DNA of 64,000 nucleotides from Smittium mucronatum (taxonomy: Eukaryota > Kickxellomycota > Harpellomycetes > Harpellales > Legeriomycetaceae), in the NCBI GenBank assembly GCA_001953115.1, contig LSSL01002192.1, positions 1-64,000 of the forward strand, written 5' to 3'. Below the pieces are notes generated by a model. That model was not told the origin of the DNA, did no database searches, and saw only the letters and a list, made by a program, of their open reading frames with translations. Both the position numbers and the translations under genes were made by a program. This document shows, one piece after another, positions 26,201 to 39,700 of the stretch (the first letter of the stretch is position 1; every line of letters begins with the position of its first letter).

Positions 26201-29200
26201 TCTTTTTTACAATTTTTACAAGGGTTAAATATTTATAACGATAAACAATTATAAAATGAATTTATATCTAGCTAAATTTATTGAAAAAGGCTATTTTGAA
26301 GATTAATGGTTCTGGATCAAAATTTTATTTCAATAAGAGAAAGTTTTTTATCAATAAAAAAATTTATAGATGATTTTTTATTTATAAAGATATAAATAAA
26401 CCTAAAAATTAATATTAAATAAAAACATTATTTAAAAGTATGAAAAAATAACCATTAATTGATTATTTTTGTGTAATAAAAAATAAATAAAAAAATAAAA
26501 AAAGGGGTATTATTTTGGAACTATTATTTTTTATCAATATATTAATTATTTATAATGAATTGAAATAAAAAATATTATAAAAAATATTATAAAAAATCAT
26601 CTGCGTAAAGAATTTAGTTTTGGGAGCATTAATTAATTCTGGATATATATATAACAATTTAAAGATATATAAATGCTACAAAAACAAGATGTATATACGT
26701 TAAATATAAGAATTATTATTACAAAAACAGCTTTTTATTATATATATTTGACAAATTATCTATAAATATATATATAATTAAATAATTTTTGTATATCAAT
26801 TAATATAAAAGAGTAATATCTTGTAATATAATACAAATGAATTTTATTTCAAGTTTTTGAAACTGTAAATTATTGGCTTTTGACGATTTTTCAAAATTTA
26901 GAACCTGATCTCATTTGCACAATTCCATTTTTAAAGAAGTGCAGTTAATTAATTATAGGTTTAATAAAAAAAATATTCACATTAAAAATAATTTAAATTA
27001 AATAAAGATTTTTTTAATTTTTACATCAGAAAATTTTTTGCAGTATAAGATATATTTTTAATTCATACATAATACATAATACGTCCCATTTAATATATAT
27101 ATTTTTTAAAATTTATAGTTTAAATATAGTGTCTAATTTTTAGAATTTAATCCAAAAACCAAAATTTGCTTTTAGGAGGGGTTTAAAGGAAGATAGAAAA
27201 TTTAGAAACGGTTTTTAAGATAAAAAATAATAGAATTAATGGTTTATTAATGAAAAATTCAAAACATATTAAATCGAATCTAGAAAAAAAGATACAGTTC
27301 ATATTTGAATAAATAAATATTATCGGAGATAAAGCAGCAGAAAAATATCTAAAAAAAACTCTAAAGATAAAATCCGAAAAACCTCTTATACTCTCCTTTT
27401 TAATATACAAATTTATGCATCAATAAAATGATTTACAAAATTAAATTATTAATATCATAAATGATAAAAACATATCTTGAAAAGATTAAAATCATAATCG
27501 CGAGTTCTGGTTTTCTTAAAAATAAAAAATATTCTTTATGCTTTTGTCTTGAACGTGTTTAGAACAAATTTTATCATTCTAATAATTGAAAAATATTAAT
27601 ATTCTAATATTAGTATTCAGATTACCAAATTTTTTTCCTTGATTTTCTTCTCCAGTTTATTTCATTTAATTTTAATTCAATTTAATTTTTATAAAATCAT
27701 AAGATTATTTTCATTTTAAAAAAATCATTTTATAATAAAATAATATGTAATTATAAATAATTAATGGTTATATTTTTTATTATATACTTCATGTTATTTT
27801 ACAAAAATTCGGTATTTTCTATCTTTTAGTAAAAAAATTATTTTCATGAATTAAGAAAATAATGAAATCTCCTTAAATTAAATGGTATCGCTGTTTTAGA
27901 AAGCTATAATTTCAATTAAGTATTAGAATTATATCTAGAAAATTGAAATATTCTACTAATTTGAACAGAATATGGCTAATTATAATTGAATTTGAAATAA
28001 AAAATAAAAAAATAAAATAATTCATCATAAATAATTGAAAATGTATTATAATTTTTAGAATAGACTTATTTCTTTTTCAATTTGAATTTTTTTTAATAAT
28101 ATTAAAAAATATCAAAGATTGGTATAAATTTTCAAAAAATTCGAATAATTACAATTTTTTTTTTTCATTAATAAAAGGAAAAGATTATGTAATTTTTTAT
28201 TTTGGTTTCTCTAAAATTTAGAAGATTTTTTTAATCTTTAAGGCTTAAATCGATCCTAATTTCTATCATGAGCTAATAAATCAGCTAATTGGTTGTTTTT
28301 TTGATGGCAGATATTTTTTTAATTTAGTTTAATTATTTATTTTATGATTATTTATTGGCGAAACAAAAACTTTTTTAATGGTAATTAGTTTTTATAATGA
28401 GTAGGCGCATTTTTAAGATCAATAGAAAGGTTAATTTTAATTTAATATTTAATTTATTTGGTCTTTAAATCGAATAATTTCATCTAGAAATGTCAAAGAA
28501 ATTGAATAAGTCGATTAAATTAAAAATTAAATTATATAATTCAGCAGTCTAAATTAAATAATAATCCATATTTTTTTGTTGAATACTTTTTGAATTATTT
28601 CCAAATAGTTAATATAATCTTTTGGTTGATTTCAACAAAGATTTAAGAACTTATAATCTTTGATATTTATAATATTGATAATAGGGATTATATTAAATGT
28701 TAGAAAATGATTTTCCTGTCACATATTAGTTCCATAATATTTTTCAAAGAAGTTAAATATCATTAATCTAATTTGTAAGTAAGTGGTAAATATTTTTAAA
28801 TATTAATTCAAAGAGTTATCAACAATATATGATATCAATTTCATTGTAATTTTATATAAATTATTTCTAAATTTTTTTAAGTTCAAACAGTTACCATTTA
28901 TTAAAATTCAGTGCTGTAATTTGAGCAAATAAGTTAGGTGGCATGATTTTACTTTTCCTAAGAACCCTAGGAGTAGATTTTTTCTTTTTCTTAGGGTGGT
29001 TGAGAAATCATATATCTCACTTTAACAATCCAGAATTATTTTAAATGTGAAAGCATAAACCAAGAAAAATGATAAATTTATCCTATTTTTTAGGCAACTC
29101 AAAAAAACAATATAAAAATAGTTGGGGTTTGTGGAAAAATAATAGATTAATTATATCTAGTATAGACTGAGAATTTTATACGAAAATTCGTTCTGATTCT

Positions 29201-30461
29201 ATTTTGTAATTACTTAAGAGAAATTGATAAAATATTAAAGCATAAAAGATCTTATATTTTAATCTTCAAAATAACTCAGTAAGGAAATAGATGCAGTTGA
29301 AACTTTTTCATAATGCAAACTAAAAAACAATGTAAAAATTATCAACGTATTAATAACAATAAATTTAAAGATAAGGTAGGATTTTAATTTATTAATATTA
29401 TTATTATTATTAATACAACTATTTTGAATTTAGAGGATTAGAGTAAAAATTAAATATGAAAAAAAAACATTTGTTCCTTTTATTTAGAATTATTATTTTT
29501 TTTTTTTTTTGGAAAATCGCATTCATTAATAATCAATATTCACTACATCTCGATTTTTAGACAGATTTCTATTAAATTTGTTATTTAGTTTTTTTTTTTA
29601 CATAAGGTCCTACTTAGTTTTAATCACGAAATAGATAAATTTAACTCCATTGAATTTAAGTAAATAAAAGATCCAGGAAATAAAGAGCTTTGGTTAACAG
29701 TAAATTTTTTTTTGTTTACTAAATAGATTTTTTGTAAAAAAAAAGATTGAAGTTTAAATTTAATTTATTTAAGTATAATTACATACGCTTGAAACTGAAT
29801 ATTTTAAATAATAAATGGCTTATGAATTTGGTGTTTTTATTCAACGATTATATAAAAATTTCGAAAAAAAAACTTCAATAATTAGCTACTGTATATGATA
29901 TTTAGTATTTGAAAAAAGGTGTAGGTCAGAAAAAAAACCAATGGTTTTGCAATTATCGCCGAGGTTTCTCCCCTGAAATTATAATTTTTTAACTGCTCTT
30001 AAGAACACCAAATATTTACTGATTAAGCTAAAAGCATTATTTATCTGTATTGTGAAGAAATATTATGTTAAAGCTTGAGTAATCATCTTTGGATAAGTTT
30101 GTTTTCAATTATAAAAATGGGATATTTATATAAAAAATCATACTGCATATTTGAAAAATACTTAAAATCTCTAGACCACTGTTTAAAAGTTATTGATTAA
30201 ATTCCTTTCCTTGAAAATAATAATAATATTAATATTAATAATAATTAGAGAGTAAAATTTCTCCTCCCTTGAACCCATACTTTGTATAAAAAAACTCTTT
30301 GTCATAGTAAATATCCTAATATTTTGACAAAAAGAAAAAACTACATAGTATAAATACTAAAGAGGGAACTTTGATTAAATTTTTGATTAGATTGATCCAG
30401 ATATCTTGGATATCATACTTGATAAAGAGAAAAAATGGGATTCTTTAACGTTTCATCTCGA
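23207..30461. other. AT-rich gene desert upstream of gene family
   Basis: Mostly featureless A/T-rich DNA. A segment at 27184-27412 reads reasonably in one plus-strand frame with a single stop and also in the antisense frame, so it is ambiguous. The TAATAATATTAATATT-type tract near 30218-30245 is simple repeat. The 3' flank of the gene ending at 30462 has no clear polyadenylation signal. Confidence 0.5.
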
Positions 30462-33400
30462 TCAAAAATCAGAACTTCCGAAGTGTATTTCTGGCATTCT
30501 TACAGTATTATTGTATGGACTTCTTATGAAAATCTTTTTTTTTGTTGATTGGGAGAATTCATCTTCGATTTTCCAATTTAAAACTTTAGATCCCAGAATT
30601 AATATATAAAGATAGTTGAACTTTATCCCATTCTTAAAAACCACTAAATTGTTGAGTCTATTTTTTCCCCTAAAGGAGTTATAAATGATGGGAAAAGGGT
30701 GATATCTCTTCGCTAAATCTATGTCATTTAGGCATTTAGAAAGTAACGTTTCATATTCCAGTTTATCCATGAGCAAGTACTTTTCATAGTGAGATGGTCG
30801 AATAGGCTCCATAGAAGCAAATATTAGGAATTCACTAGCTTGTAAACCAGGCATATAAAATTTGTTTGGCTCTATTCGAACCCATTTTATGGTATCATTA
30901 AAACCAAAATGTTCAGATTTTGGATTTGGAATTAACTCTATGAAATATTTAAAGCCCTGTTTAAGGAATATAAATTCAAGTTGATCGTTTCCAGATAAAA
31001 TTTGCTTTGTTTTTGACTCCATTAAAGCACTTATAATAGGTACAAATTCCGTGATATCCGAATTAAACGTTCTTAATATAAAATCAATATTCTTTCCCTT
31101 CAATTTGCGTTTATTATTTCTAATATAGTTCAAAGGACGATATATGGTTTTGCTGTTAAATAACTCATTCAAGTTAGAAAGAATAAAAGTTTCTTCATCG
31201 GTTACAAAATAATCGAAATCCTCAAAATACAAGATTTTTAATTCGTAATCCATATCTTTAGCCTCTAATATTTTAGAGTCCATAATATTAACTGATTGAT
31301 CGTTAGCAGCTACTTTTCCGTCATTTTTGGGTAAATTTGGACTTGAGTTATTATAATCTTTGTCAATACTAGTCCAATTATCACATAAAGATTTACTTGC
31401 TTCAAATATATCCCTATTTTCGATAAATGAGCCCAAATTTTGAGATAGATTTGTATAAATGTAAACATCTTCATATCTTTCATCTCCTCTTCTTGGATCC
31501 ATAAAAACATATATATACACTTTAAAGAGATGAGGGTTTGTATTATATGAGTCTTTAAAAAAAGTTTGGTAGCCCAAAATATGCCCTGCCCTATCAGATA
31601 CAGGTAAGATGCTGAAAATTTTATTTGAAGCATTTAAAACACTATTTACATTATTTATGTTTTCATCCATTTCTCTCGCATTGTATAAATGCTCTTCTAA
31701 ACCAATCTTTGAAGTGTTTTGAATAGTCATATTGGGGACAAATAATTCTCGATACATATCTTCCAAAAATTCTTCTGGTATCGAAATAGTTGAAATGGTC
31801 GATGTGATGTTTTTCTGGCAATTATTTATGGGAAAAGTTTGAAAATAAATTCTCTTATATAATTTTTTAAACCAATCCCAAAAACAAGTTCTATTAAGCT
31901 CCTGGATTTTGTCTATAATATGGGGGTCTATTTCCAACACCGGAACTAAATAGACACCATCATACTGGGCTACCACCCGCAAACCTAATAAATCAGAATG
32001 ATATTTATCAAAAAAATCAACCAAGATTTTTTGAAAAGATATCAACTTTTTCAATTCTTCATCGACATCATCATAAGAGAATGAAAATGATCGATTTATA
32101 TTACCATAATCATCACTTATTAACTGAATTTTTATCTCTTCCAAGCATTTAATAGATATAAAAAGGTTATTTAAAGTTAACACACTTATTGTAGTTGCAC
32201 GAATCGATCTAGAAAACGTATCATAAAGTGTAATGATTTGGATATCGTCGTGAGGATTGCCACTTTTAGAAGATATCTGGGATTCATCAATGTTGCATAT
32301 GTTTTTTAATTCTATCATATTTGGATTTTGATACTCGTTTTTTCTTAAGTCCAAATGTTCTTCAATTGGTAAATGATAATGATCTGAATTATCATTTTTT
32401 CTCATATTCTCAATAGGGGCCAGTTTTATTGATGATGGAGTCGAGTTAATTAGGGATATTTTTTTTTGGAAATAATTTTTTTCAGTAAGTTTTCCATGTA
32501 TATCATTTATCAATCTCTTTGGTTTAATTTTATGGTAGTTTTGAAAATCATCTAGAGAGAGAAAATCAGGCTGTTTTGTGTTAAATAAATTTTTATCTGT
32601 GTTATATGACCCTGATTCTAGGATTGCAGCTAAAGTCTGAATATTTTTATTATGGCTATTTCTAAAAGATCCACATTTTTCTTCATTGTTTATTTTTCCG
32701 AATCTTGAATTAAATTTTGGTTCATTAGGGAGTTCAAAGGTGACTTTTTTTTTATTTTCTCGAAAAATTCCACATTTTTGGTTTGTTGAAAAGCCATGAC
32801 TGCTTTTTAAACAACTTTTTTGTAATGGATTTTCACTGAGTTGTCGCATAGAATCGTAATTTTTTTTTTTGATCTTTTTATCCCCATTGGTTGCAGAAGA
32901 GATATATTTTCCATGGATTTCACCAGTATAATTTTTAGTATTAATAAAATCTCCAAGAAAGGGATTAGGGGCAGATACAATTCCTGTTTTTTTAATATAT
33001 ATTTTTTGATATTTTGAATTAGGGTAATTGTTATCGAAATTTAAACCCAGAGGACTCGTTCGATAAAGATTAAATTTTTCGTTTATTTCTATATCATCAT
33101 CAATATCATCATATTTTCCTTTAAGATTTCCGAACCCACATTTTCTCAAATCGATGGATACTTGTTTTTCAAAAATTTCACGGTGATTTTCCTTATGAAT
33201 TTTATTTAAAAGTTCATGTTGGCTTTTTATACTTCCTTTGTTTCTAAATATTCCAGAAAACATGTATTTTTCATTTTCTTTATCAGAAAACTCATAGATA
33301 TTATTATTAGAATTTAAAGATAATCCTTTATAGACAGGGACTATTTCAAATTTGTATTTGTTAAGGTTTTGATTATTATGTTGGTTGATAATTGGAGATT

Positions 33401-33545
33401 TGCAATTATCAGAAGACTGAGTGCCTCCATTTGTTATCTTAAGACTAAAAGGTTCAATGTCATCCGAAAATTTTTTTTCTAAGAGATCTGATGGATAGAA
33501 TGGGTCGTTAAGGGAGTATTCATCTTTAATCTCGTTTTTTTCCAT
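30462..33545 (-). CDS. Uncharacterised ~1,000-aa family protein, paralogue 1
   Basis: Single uninterrupted frame of 1,027 codons ending in TGA; not recognised. Residues 1-440 are hydrophilic, Asn/Lys/Ser-rich and probably disordered. A motif related to KCGxFRN recurs near 96, 134, 256 and 289, and KKVTFE (266-271) matches the protein phosphatase 1 RVxF docking pattern. A middle domain (about 445-700) shares NNLFISIK, a helical ELKKL..Q segment and an aromatic RYxDVxIYT strand with the paralogue at 36754-39810. The C-terminal domain (851-1027) carries SGNDQLEFIF, PNKFYMPGLQASEF, SHYEKY, YHPFPI and RMPEIHFG. No signal peptide or membrane segment is evident, so a cytoplasmic or nuclear location is inferred. 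The first ATG was chosen because the frame upstream is AT-rich non-coding sequence. It is surely a real gene, given its length, lower AT content and two paralogues. Confidence 0.9.
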   Translation of the reverse strand: MEKNEIKDEYSLNDPFYPSDLLEKKFSDDIEPFSLKITNGGTQSSDNCKSPIINQHNNQNLNKYKFEIVPVYKGLSLNSNNNIYEFSDKENEKYMFSGIFRNKGSIKSQHELLNKIHKENHREIFEKQVSIDLRKCGFGNLKGKYDDIDDDIEINEKFNLYRTSPLGLNFDNNYPNSKYQKIYIKKTGIVSAPNPFLGDFINTKNYTGEIHGKYISSATNGDKKIKKKNYDSMRQLSENPLQKSCLKSSHGFSTNQKCGIFRENKKKVTFELPNEPKFNSRFGKINNEEKCGSFRNSHNKNIQTLAAILESGSYNTDKNLFNTKQPDFLSLDDFQNYHKIKPKRLINDIHGKLTEKNYFQKKISLINSTPSSIKLAPIENMRKNDNSDHYHLPIEEHLDLRKNEYQNPNMIELKNICNIDESQISSKSGNPHDDIQIITLYDTFSRSIRATTISVLTLNNLFISIKCLEEIKIQLISDDYGNINRSFSFSYDDVDEELKKLISFQKILVDFFDKYHSDLLGLRVVAQYDGVYLVPVLEIDPHIIDKIQELNRTCFWDWFKKLYKRIYFQTFPINNCQKNITSTISTISIPEEFLEDMYRELFVPNMTIQNTSKIGLEEHLYNAREMDENINNVNSVLNASNKIFSILPVSDRAGHILGYQTFFKDSYNTNPHLFKVYIYVFMDPRRGDERYEDVYIYTNLSQNLGSFIENRDIFEASKSLCDNWTSIDKDYNNSSPNLPKNDGKVAANDQSVNIMDSKILEAKDMDYELKILYFEDFDYFVTDEETFILSNLNELFNSKTIYRPLNYIRNNKRKLKGKNIDFILRTFNSDITEFVPIISALMESKTKQILSGNDQLEFIFLKQGFKYFIELIPNPKSEHFGFNDTIKWVRIEPNKFYMPGLQASEFLIFASMEPIRPSHYEKYLLMDKLEYETLLSKCLNDIDLAKRYHPFPIIYNSFRGKNRLNNLVVFKNGIKFNYLYILILGSKVLNWKIEDEFSQSTKKKIFIRSPYNNTVRMPEIHFGSSDF

Positions 33546-34635
33546 GTTGATAATTATTGTATGTGAAATAGTGAGCTTTAATTTCAGATTTAGTTATATT
33601 GCTTTAATTTTATCAATAATGCAAATTGAGTTGAATAATTCTAAATAACTACTTATTTGATAAAATTTCTCTTTTTTGGTGATGCTTTTTATCGTTTATA
33701 TACCTTTTCAACGAGCGTTATAAAGTTTTTTTTATCACGACCATAGCCACACTAAAGCTCCCATGATAAGTATTATTCATGTATAAAATCCTTTAAACAA
33801 GAATTTTACTGCATAGGCATCTAAAAAAAATCCATTCTTTTGTAATGATTGGGGATTAGCTATTTTTATACTCGAAAATAGTAAAAAAACACATTGCCAT
33901 AAGAAAAAAATTTTCTTTGTTAATGGCTACTGCATCCATCCCAAATAGAAGGTGTGGGAATTTGAATATTTAGGTGAAAACGGATAGAGCTTTCCTAAGC
34001 CACAAGGTAAAAACGGAAATTTAAATAATAGTCGATTGCATAAAGATGATTGCTAATTGTTGATCCTATAAAACATTCAAAATTAAAATTATATGCTATT
34101 ACTCTTTAAAGTTCACAATTAAAAATTCTGCAAATTCTATTAAAAAAGTAGTAATGAAATAAATTTTATTACATTTTCTCTTTATGAAATGGAAGTTATA
34201 ATTACCAAAGCTCATAATATATATAAATATTCTCTACACATATATAGCGCCACCGATTTGAGTATTGTTGTATCAGGTTATTATTTAATATTAATCTTTT
34301 TATAGAAAGCCTTTTTTAAAATGAATAGCATAATTATTATTTTTTATTTTTACAAAATCAAAAAGCTGATGATTAAAAAATATATCTTACTAAAAAAGAA
34401 TTAGAGAACAATCCAGTTTATTTTATTGAGTCTAATGATTAAAACTTTATTTTGAATTTGAAAAATTCCAAGAAATATTGGTAAATTATAAAACTTAATA
34501 TCTCACTAAATTTAATTATATAAAAATGATAGCTTAGTTTACTCGATTAAATTTATAATTTTAATTTTTTAATTTTTATTTCATTCATGAAATTTTGAAA
34601 AAGTTCCATAAGTAAAAATTACGTTTTTGTTTTTT
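33546..34635. promoter_or_regulatory. 5' flank of paralogue 1
   Basis: About 1.1 kb between the start of paralogue 1 and the LTR-like repeat. Parts (33700-34020) are less AT-rich than the desert. The promoter of paralogue 1 must lie here or in the repeat, but I could not identify a specific element. Unlike paralogues 2 and 3, the start codon is not preceded by an ACCCCAT box. Confidence 0.4.
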
Positions 34636-35260
34636 TGTATAACAGAATTTTATTGCAACATAACCTCATTAAAAACTATAATAAAAAAAATATGAAACAA
34701 AGAAAAAGGCGTATATATATTACTATTATCCTAAACACAATAAGCTCCTCTGCCGAAATACCGGCTGCATACCTACGAGAAAAGGGTGCAATCTACCAAA
34801 CGAAAGAGCCCACCTGGCATTGGTTCAAGTAGGTGTATGACTGAGGCTATATTCAGTTAATAATTAAGCTCTTTACAAATGAACAGTAGTTCATTGAAGC
34901 TATTGAGATCTTATCCGGAGCCTAATTATAACAGGATTGATAAAATTAGGCACCTAACCAAACCTGTGTTTGATCGACCTAGCTTTCCTAAAAATAGCTG
35001 AAAAAAGCTGGTTTTTTTCTGACAGCCTAACGCTGGACTTGTGCACTAGGCTATATCTCAGCAGTGCTAAAATATATGTTCTTCCTGTTTCAAGATGTTT
35101 CTTCTCTTAATCGCTGTCCTCCGAATCCCAATGCGCTGTCACCACTACTCCCAACCAAGAATATTACAACGCTGCATGAAATTTTAGTCTAGTGTACTTC
35201 AAAAAGTACACTTTAAACCTCTAAACTATGGCAAGGCATCTCACTATTAGGGGTTTTATA
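34636..35260 (+). mobile_element. LTR-like repeat A, copy 1
   Basis: This GC-richer segment begins TGTATAACAGAATTTTATTG and aligns along its length, inverted, with 52240-52919 at roughly 75-80% identity by eye. Shared blocks include AATAAGCTCCTCTGCCG, AATTAAGCTCTTT, CGCTGTCCTCCGAAT, CCCAACCAAGAATA and a conserved hairpin near the end. A start with TG, a TATAAAAA box just beyond the conserved part (about 35272) and the length suggest a solo LTR, but no matching partner LTR, gag or pol is present and the right boundary is uncertain. It lies between paralogues 1 and 2 in the opposite orientation to both. Confidence 0.65.
35191..35212 (+). other. Conserved hairpin in repeat A, copy 1
   Basis: AGTGTACTT-CAAA-AAGTACACT, a perfect 9-bp stem with a four-base loop. 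The same stem is intact in the other copy at 52341-52364, although the copies have diverged around it. Confidence 0.7.
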
Positions 35261-36753
35261 AAACCGAGAAATTTATAAAAACCATACAAAAAAAAAGAAT
35301 AAACACCTTCTTCAACTTTTAATAGATGTTAGATCCAATAGCTTATTTGAATGCGTTGTATTTGATAGGAATATTATCTTTGTGGTCAGGTAATACTTTA
35401 TTTATTTTTTACTATCTTAGCAATTGATTAAATGACAACAATACGATTATACATCTATTTTTTTTATAATCTGGAATTATAATTACAAATTTTATTTTAA
35501 TCTAAAAATCACTGAGATTATATAATAACTATTTCCATTATATTTAAATGATTTTTGTAGAGTTTTATTAAAAAGAATCTAATAACTTAGGTTTTAAAAA
35601 AAATTCTGGTTTTGAAAATGATCTAACTTATAAATTAATAATTTTAATTTATTTTGCTTAGAAAAATATTTATGGAAATGATTATAACATTTAAAGTATT
35701 GAATTATCGAATTAAGCATATTTAACTGGCTAAGTTTATTTAAATTATATTTTGATTAATTCATATAAAATATTTTAGGGTTTTATTTTTAAATAGTTGT
35801 TAAAAATTGACTCATTAAAATTGCAATTTTTATGAGGTTTTTTTTAGCTTATTAGTTTTTAATTTGAATAAATCTTTATCAGCTAAATTTCTGCTTTAGG
35901 TATACTTTATCAATAAAAATATCAATTTTCAGAAAATTTAAAACTAAAAAGATAGAATTCATTCAATTTAATCATATTAAATACTTTATAGTTTTTAGTA
36001 AAAATTTATTGATATTTAGAAACGTTAAAAAAGAAAAATTTGTTGATAAATTTTTTTTTTCTAATCTTTAAATTCAGAGCGAAAGAGAATATTTTTTATA
36101 TAAATAGTATAATAACATATTAAAACCTAATATAAAAATTCAACATCCGTTAAAATAAAAAACTGTAATGTGTAAAGAAAATAGATAAATATTCATGCTC
36201 TAATGAATTAATATAAATAAAAATTGATTTGATTTGAAAGTTTTGTGAAGAAATTAGTTTGATTACATTTTAAAAATAGTAATTATTTCTTCAATGATTA
36301 AGCTCAAGTTAGAGTTTTGAAAATGTGGGAAAAAAAATCTTCCCAAGGTTTAATTAATAACATTTTTTAAATATTTTTGCATTTTTTTTTCAACGAAAAA
36401 TTTTCTATAACAATAATATAAATATGTAAAATTAATACTAGTATTAAAATGAAAAAATGTAAATATTGATCTTTTTTTATATAGTTTCGCTATTAAAAAT
36501 AGAGTTTAGTTATCAGATTTAACTGGGTTATAATCATCAAACTTATTTAAAATTGATTAAAATTGATGTTTATTTATTATGAGCTTAAAACGAATATAGT
36601 TTTAATCGTAATTTATTTATCTGGATTTTTTTTTTTAAAATTCATATTTATTGATTTTAAAGATTATGAATAAATTTTAATAAAAGGAATAGTTGTTATA
36701 TTGAAGAAGATTTGAAGGGTCAACTCCTTTTGTAAGCCATATTTTGACCTAAA
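35261..36753. other. Non-coding DNA between repeat A and paralogue 2
   Basis: AT-rich 3' flank of paralogue 2 on the minus strand. No frame, RNA gene or repeat was recognised beyond the possible TATAAAAA continuation of repeat A near 35272. Confidence 0.5.
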
Positions 36754-39700
36754 TTACCAGGCCCCAAAATATATCATTGGCATCCTAGCTGTAGAACTAT
36801 ATGGGCTGTGAATATAGTACTTTATCTGGCTAAATCTGGAAAAAGGATCATCGATTTTATCCTTTATAACTTTGTAGTCCAAAACCAGAATATAAAAGTA
36901 TTTAAATCTTATCCCGTCCTTAAATATAACCAAGTTATTGAGGTGTCCATCGCAGAAAGAATTGTGCAAAATGGGCAATGGGTGATATTTTTCTGCAAGA
37001 TATATATCACTTTTGCAACGTTTTATTAGCATTTCGTATTCAGGCTTGCTCATGTATGCGTATTTTTCAAAGTGACTTTGATTAATGGGATCTACAGTAG
37101 CAAATATATAAAAATCGCTGACTTGTAATCCAGGCATATAAAATTTGTTTGGTGTCATTAAAACCCAGTTTATTGTATCGTAAATTCCTGATATTGGAGC
37201 CAATTCCAAAGAGAATTTTGATTTATATATCGGAAATATGAATTCAAGTTGGTCGTTTCCATCGATTCTTCTCTCGCTTTTTGTTGATATAGCCATATCA
37301 ATAAATGGCACAAACCTGGTAAGAGATTCTACTGAAAACTTCACGGTAAATTCTATAACTTTATCAAGCAGCCCCATTTCATTTAGAATATTACAATTTA
37401 GTGATTCGGCTATTACACTGTTGCAAGCTATTTTCATTATACTTGAGTAAATGTAAGATCTTTTTTCATCGTTGCTGAGATTATTTACATATTCATAATT
37501 TATTTTATCTGAAATTGTTCTTTTACTCCTTCTAGTTATAGAGATATTGGGTGAATTTATCTCTAACCCACTGATTCCGAAATCTCCATCTTCATTGCCC
37601 CTTTCTGACAACTTATCCTTATCAAGGTTAAATGATTTAATTTGCGGGTCTATTTCTCCAATAAAATCTGGATGAGTAACATCTCCTTCATTAATAAACT
37701 CCGATGTTTGTTTGGTATACGTATATATAACAACATCTCTATATCTACGATCACTTGTTCTTTCTTCTATGTTAATATATAGGTAAATATTATATTCTAA
37801 TGAATTTGTATCATCATCGTCATCGAATAAGCTTTTGTATCCCAAAGAAAAGTTAATAGCTTTTTCTCCTGGGATAATGCTGAAACTACTATGCATGGTT
37901 TTAATGATATCAGTCATGACATTTTGATCAGCACATAAATCGTTAATTTTATTATCAATACATGTCATCAAACCATCATCATTATCATATTCCGGATCAG
38001 AAGAATTGTTGGTGAGAAAAGATCCTTGAGATAAATCATAAAGGCACATGTCAGAATATTCAGTTACAGGAAGAGTTGTTAAAATGTTTTCTAAATAGCC
38101 TGTGTTGCTAAGTGTTTCAATATATTTTTTTTTGTAAATCTCTTTAAATTGATTTCTCAAATTAAGTCGATTCAAGTTTTGGGAGATACTAATTTCAGGT
38201 GATTCCAGTGATCCTACATCGATTCTATATGCCCCCTCATCTTGAATTATCATCTGAGGACCAAAATCAATAAGATTGTACTTTTGATTGAGTCTAATCA
38301 ATTTGGTTTGACAAGTCATCATCTTATTTAACTCTTTTTTTATTGTGTTAAGAGATGTTTTAAAATACATCTTACTTTTTTGGCTTCCGTTAATAATAAA
38401 TATTTGATCTTTTATGTGTTTTAAGGTTTTGATAGATATAAATAAATTGTTTAAAGCCATACCAATGATTGAAAACGCCCTAAGGCCTTGGTAATATTTT
38501 TCAGAAAATCTTTCGATATTAGGATAGCCATTTTTGATGGTCTCCGTAAAATTCTCCGTATTAATTAAAACATTTAAAGGGGGTGTATCATAATTCTTAT
38601 ATGGAATCTTTCTGTTAAAGCTCAATTCCTCTTCCATTGACTTATAATGGTTTTCTGATATCAATCTTTTCCCTGTTCTATTTGGTGCCAATATTATTTG
38701 AGGCGAGTCATTTTTTATAGTAAGTGTTTGCTTAAAATCAAATCTTGTTACTTCCTGATTTCCAAATTCACTGTTTATTATTTTCTTTTTAGGGAGTTTT
38801 GGGTAATTTCTTTGTTGGGCTATAGAGTCTAATATAAAACTGTCCAATCTAGATGTACTTTTTAAATTTCTTGATTCATTGTTATCATCTTCCTCAAAAT
38901 TTTCCTTAGTGCTGTTAGTATTTTCTTGGGATAGGTTATAGTTTTTTTCGTTATTTTCTAATTCAAAACTCGAAGATCTAAAGACCTCTCCCTGAATTCT
39001 AGGGCTAGATTTGGTTTTGGTATTTCTAAAATCATTATGATTTTTTTCTACTGAAAGATTTGGATAGCCCTTAAAAGTCTTTTTTTGTTTATATTTTTTT
39101 TCAATTGCAGTTTTTAAATCGAGTCTGTTATTCTGGTTGTTTTTGAAAAATTTTGATGACGTGGGTTTGGTTAGCACAAAATCATTTTCGTAACCCCCAA
39201 CCCCAGAAAAATCATCACCAAAAAGGGATACATGAACAAATTTGCTTTTTGAAAGTTGATTATTAACTATTCCATCAACGTTAATATATCTTTGAGGGTG
39301 TTTGACTTTATTAGAGGAATCTTTTTGAATTGATGTTGATATTTCAGATGTTTCTTCATTATAATCAACGGGTAAATCCATTTTTCCTTGGCCTAAAGAT
39401 TCGTATTCTGAAGCCCCATCAACTATCTCATTTTCATGCAGATCAATATTTTGATCCATATACCCCCTCAATGGAGAACCATCATGTCTAGCGAAAGGTA
39501 ATTCCCGCTCGGGAATTTGAAAGTCTGAATGGATTCCATAATCATCCAACTGAATAGGATTTATGTCTACAGCTGAATCTATAGACAGATCTCCAAATTT
39601 TTCATTAATATCTTTATCCGATTCATTTGAATAATGAGAGTTCAAATCATAATCCTCATTAGATTCTCGTTCATGGGGCTCCTGAGAATTCTCAGAGAAT

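Noticed and set aside
27184..27412. 75-codon minus-strand frame and an antisense plus-strand frame with one stop
   Set aside because: Both strands look equally plausible and are low in complexity. There is no motif or homologous copy.
28940..29005. Hairpin-like CCTAAG...CTTAGG near 28960
   Set aside because: Short stem with a long loop and no supporting context; expected by chance.
31310..31633. 107-codon frame inside paralogue 1 and similar frames overlapping the three long genes
   Set aside because: These are alternative-frame shadows of the long genes with no independent support.
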